NCBI GenBank assembly: GCA_947629215.1
Contig: CANRCU010000090.1
Span: 1-8,265, forward strand
Reading direction: 5' to 3'
Origin: an uncultured Clostridia bacterium
Lineage (GTDB): Bacteria > Bacillota > Clostridia > Lachnospirales > CAG-274
DNA: 8,265 bases
The notes beneath the pieces are model-generated. The model ran no database searches. It saw nothing but the letters and a program-made list of their open reading frames with translations, and had not been told where the DNA came from. Position numbers and translations under genes: made by a program. Position 1 is the stretch's first letter. Each line of letters begins with the position of its first letter. Positions 5,259 to 8,265 of the stretch are shown in pieces.

Positions 5259-8200
5259 AATCTCTCATATCTCTGTTAATATCAAACAACTCCAGCTTGC
5301 TTTCGTCGATATTTTTTTCCATCACATTTACCATGGCGTTCAGTGTATCGAGCGAAGTTATAAGTGTAACGCTGCTTTCGACAGCCGTTCTTCTTATTTT
5401 AAAGCCGTCGGAATGTGAATTGTTCGCCTTTTTGGGAATATCTATTATAAGGTCGACAACGCCGCTGCGGATAGTGTCGATTATATTGGGAACACCTTCG
5501 CTTATCTTTTTGACGGGTTTGACCTCTAAATTATGTTCTTTGAGCGCGCGCGCCGTTCCGCTTGTGGCAATGAAGCGGCAGCCTATATTTTCAAGGCGTT
5601 TTGCAATGTCGATAAATACTTCGTGATCCTGACTTCTTACGGTGGCAACAATGGTGCTGCCGGGTTTCGGGATAGTCATACCTGCGGCAATAAAGCCCTT
5701 GTACAAGGCATTTTCAAGATTATAGCCTACGCCGAGAACCTCGCCTGTAGATCTCATTTCGGGGCCTAAGCTGACCTCGACACGCGGCAGCTTTTCGGTC
5801 GAGAATACCGGTACTTTAACAGCCACAACATTGGGTTCGCTGCATATGCCCGTGCCGTAGCCCATATCGGCAAGTTTATTGCCAAGCATTACACGTGTGG
5901 CAATATCTATGACAGGTACGCCCGTTACCTTTGAGATGTAAGGCACCGTTCTTGACGAACGCGGATTGACCTCTATAATATTCAGCTCGCCCTTGTATTC
6001 TATGAACTGTATGTTTATCATACCGATAACATTGAGTGCGACCGATATTTTTTTCGTCACATCCATTATCTGGTGCTTGATGTCGTCGCTGAGATTTTGA
6101 GGCGGATATATGGAAATACTGTCGCCGCTGTGTACGCCTGCGCGTTCAAGGTGTTCCATAATACCGGGGATATAAACATCGGTACCGTCGCAGATGGCAT
6201 CGACTTCTATTTCACGCCCTGCGAGATAGCGGTCTATAAGCACGGGATTTTTGCTGTCCTTCTCGAATGCTTCTCTTAAATATTTTATAAGCTGTTCGCG
6301 GTTGTAGGTTATCTCCATACCCTGACCGCCAAGCACATAACTCGGCCTTACAAGCACGGGGAAACCAAGCTCGTCGGCAACGTTGCAGCCTTCTTCAACG
6401 CTCCATACGCCTTTGCCCTTGGGGCGGCTTATATGCAGCTTTTCAAGTATTTCGTCAAATTTTTCCCTGTCCTCGGCTGCGTCTATATGCTCGGGTGTGG
6501 TGCCGTAGATAGGTATGTGCATCTCGTCAAAGAATTTTGCAAGCTTGATAGCCGTCTGGCCTCCGAACTGGAGGATAACGCCGTCGGGTCTTTCACGCTC
6601 GACAACGTTTAGCACATCTTCTTCCGTCAGCGGCTCAAAGTAAAGTTTGTCCGCTGTGTCAAAATCCGTTGAAACGGTTTCGGGGTTGTTGTTTACGATT
6701 ATAGTTTCTATGCCCGCTTTTTTAAGCGCCATTATCGAATGTACCGAGCAATAGTCAAACTCTATGCCCTGACCTATGCGGATAGGACCCGAACCGATGA
6801 CCATAACTTTCTTTCGGTTTGAAACAACAACTTCGTCCTCGCTGTCATAGCCCGAATAATAATAGGGTGTGACTGCCTCAAATTCGCCTGCGCAGGTATC
6901 CACCATTTTAAATACGGGCATTATGTTATATTTTTGCCTTAAAGCGTAAATATCGGGCGGAGTGCAGCCGACAAAACGGCTGATAGCCTTGTCGGAAAAG
7001 CCTTTTTCTTTGAAGAAGCGAAGATTTTCTTCGTTGAAATCTTCAAGCTTCATCGTTTTCAGCTCTTCTTCCATATCGACTATGGACTTTATTTTAGATA
7101 TAAAGAACAGATCCATACCCGTTATCTGGCAGACCTTTTCGACACGGTAATTGCGCCTTAGCATTTCGGCAAGGTCAAAAAGTCTTTCGTCGTCGGGTAT
7201 CTGTACACGTTTTTTCAGCTCGTCTATGGTTCGCTGTGAGCTGGATTTTCTTTCAAGACCGTACTGACCTATCTCAAGCGAACGCACGCCTTTCAAAAGC
7301 GCGGCTTCAAAGCTCTTGCCTATGCTCATTACCTCGCCGGTAGCCATCATTTTTGTGCCAAGCGTTCTTTTTGCGCTGAAAAATTTATCAAACGGCCAGC
7401 GCGGAAATTTCAGCACAACATAGTCGAGCGTCGGTTCAAAGCAAGCGTAGGTCTTGCCCGTTACGGCATTTTTTATTTCGTCAAGATTATAGCCGAGGGC
7501 AATTTTTGCGCCGACTTTGGCTATGGGGTAGCCCGTTGCCTTTGATGCAAGCGCCGAAGAACGGCTTACACGGGGGTTAATTTCTATTACGGCATAATTA
7601 TAGCTGTTTGGATCGAGCGCAAACTGAACGTTGCAGCCGCCTTTTATCTCAATTGAATTTATTATGTTTATAGCTGCGCTCCTCAGCATCTGATACTCGC
7701 GGTCGGAAAGCGTCTGGGCAGGTGCAACGACGATGCTGTCGCCCGTGTGTACGCCGACGGGGTCAACGTTTTCCATGCTGCAGACGGTTATACAGTTGCC
7801 CGCGCCGTCACGCATAACTTCAAACTCTATCTCTTTCCAGCCTTTTATGCTTTTTTCTATAAGCACCTGACCTACGCGCGATAAATGCAAGCCTTGTGTA
7901 CAAATTTCGCGCAGCTCGTCCTCGTTTTCGGCAATACCGCCGCCTGTGCCGCCAAGCGTATAGGCGGGGCGCACTATAACGGGGTAACCGATGCTTTCGG
8001 CAAAACTTATTGCAGAGTCCACATCGGTGACTATATCGCTTTCGACAATGGGCTGATTGGTGCGTTCCATAAGCTGTTTGAAACTGTCGCGGTCTTCGCC
8101 CTCTTTTATGGATTCAATGGAAGTGCCGATAACGCGCACGTTGTATTTATCCAGTATGCCGGCATCGTAAAGCTCGCAGCTGAGATTCAGACCCGTCTGA

Positions 8201-8265
8201 CCGCCCATACCTGCGATAATGCTGTCGGGGCGTTCTTTTTCGATGACTTTTTCGAGAAAATCCAC
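5257..8265 (-). CDS. carB: Carbamoyl-phosphate synthase large subunit CarB (N-terminus beyond right edge)
   Basis: Makes carbamoyl phosphate from bicarbonate, ammonia (passed from CarA-bound glutamine) and two ATP, for pyrimidine and arginine synthesis in the cytosol. 1002 codons are visible; against the E. coli protein (1073 residues) about 70 N-terminal residues are missing, and the GTG at the window edge is an internal Val codon. Domains in visible numbering: carboxyphosphate ATP-grasp half (1 to ~330; GGTGGGIAENEDEL, ENVDPVGVHTGDSI, EINPRVSRSSALASKATGYP), oligomerisation region (~335-480), carbamoyl-phosphate ATP-grasp half (~485-860; GSGPIRIGQGIEFDY, VNNNPETVSTDFDTAD, RPSYVLGGQGMEI, EVNPRSSRTVPYISK, GPEMRSTGEVLG), and an MGS-like allosteric domain (~868-1002; ATSGTA, DGFKIRR). 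Catalytic loops look intact. Where E. coli has effector-binding Asn1015, this protein has Asp942. CarA and any pyrimidine attenuator would lie past the right edge. Confidence 0.98.
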   Translation of the reverse strand: MDFLEKVIEKERPDSIIAGMGGQTGLNLSCELYDAGILDKYNVRVIGTSIESIKEGEDRDSFKQLMERTNQPIVESDIVTDVDSAISFAESIGYPVIVRPAYTLGGTGGGIAENEDELREICTQGLHLSRVGQVLIEKSIKGWKEIEFEVMRDGAGNCITVCSMENVDPVGVHTGDSIVVAPAQTLSDREYQMLRSAAINIINSIEIKGGCNVQFALDPNSYNYAVIEINPRVSRSSALASKATGYPIAKVGAKIALGYNLDEIKNAVTGKTYACFEPTLDYVVLKFPRWPFDKFFSAKRTLGTKMMATGEVMSIGKSFEAALLKGVRSLEIGQYGLERKSSSQRTIDELKKRVQIPDDERLFDLAEMLRRNYRVEKVCQITGMDLFFISKIKSIVDMEEELKTMKLEDFNEENLRFFKEKGFSDKAISRFVGCTPPDIYALRQKYNIMPVFKMVDTCAGEFEAVTPYYYSGYDSEDEVVVSNRKKVMVIGSGPIRIGQGIEFDYCSVHSIMALKKAGIETIIVNNNPETVSTDFDTADKLYFEPLTEEDVLNVVERERPDGVILQFGGQTAIKLAKFFDEMHIPIYGTTPEHIDAAEDREKFDEILEKLHISRPKGKGVWSVEEGCNVADELGFPVLVRPSYVLGGQGMEITYNREQLIKYLREAFEKDSKNPVLIDRYLAGREIEVDAICDGTDVYIPGIMEHLERAGVHSGDSISIYPPQNLSDDIKHQIMDVTKKISVALNVIGMINIQFIEYKGELNIIEVNPRSSRTVPYISKVTGVPVIDIATRVMLGNKLADMGYGTGICSEPNVVAVKVPVFSTEKLPRVEVSLGPEMRSTGEVLGVGYNLENALYKGFIAAGMTIPKPGSTIVATVRSQDHEVFIDIAKRLENIGCRFIATSGTARALKEHNLEVKPVKKISEGVPNIIDTIRSGVVDLIIDIPKKANNSHSDGFKIRRTAVESSVTLITSLDTLNAMVNVMEKNIDESKLELFDINRDMRD

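Noticed and set aside
5297..7150. Plus-strand open frames inside carB
   Set aside because: They are shadows of an intact, highly conserved carB reading frame.
1..8265. Search by eye for CRISPR, tRNA, rRNA, insertion sequences, attachment sites or a novel defence-type system
   Set aside because: No repeated spacer array, cloverleaf, transposase or foreign-looking segment was seen; the genes are all recognised core functions.

Overview
The window looks like ordinary chromosome from an endospore-forming Clostridia-type Firmicute. It carries sigG (forespore sigma factor), a ymfF/ymfH-type M16 peptidase pair, Firmicute-style purine-rich ribosome binding sites and U-tailed terminators. AUA is a very frequent isoleucine codon in genes on both strands, and no gene stands out as foreign in composition. 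An Oscillospiraceae/Ruminococcaceae-like gut clostridium is my best guess, but the sequence alone does not fix the family.

Layout, left to right. (1) Positions 2-925 (+) hold the C-terminal part of a MacB/FtsX-type ABC transporter permease that enters from the left edge and ends in a terminator. (2) Positions 926-1182 are a non-coding spacer with that terminator, a 15-bp palindrome, a second terminator hairpin, and a promoter-like element resembling sigma-F/sigma-G forespore promoters, followed by a strong RBS. (3) Positions 1183-5214 (+) hold four tightly packed genes: sigG, ymfF-like (M16 subunit without the zinc motif), ymfH-like (M16 subunit with the zinc motif) and lgt (prolipoprotein diacylglyceryl transferase). 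Gaps are 1, 19 and 4 bases with no terminator between them, so they look like one operon. (4) Positions 5218-5258 form a bidirectional terminator between convergent genes. (5) Positions 5257-8265 (-) hold carB, the large subunit of carbamoyl-phosphate synthase, complete at its C-terminus but lacking about 70 N-terminal residues beyond the right edge.

How the genes may work together: sigG drives late forespore transcription. YmfF and YmfH are expected to form a heterodimeric M16 pair, linked by its family name to 5-aminopentanol modification of EF-P. Lgt lipidates exported lipoproteins and is also known as gerF in Bacillus subtilis because its loss impairs germination. A forespore-type promoter in front of this cluster could tie lipoprotein maturation to late forespore development. 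That link is inference. CarB feeds pyrimidine and arginine synthesis and is a separate, convergent unit.

I found no mobile element, CRISPR array, tRNA, rRNA or exotic defence-type system. The most interesting points are the sigG promoter and its operon context.
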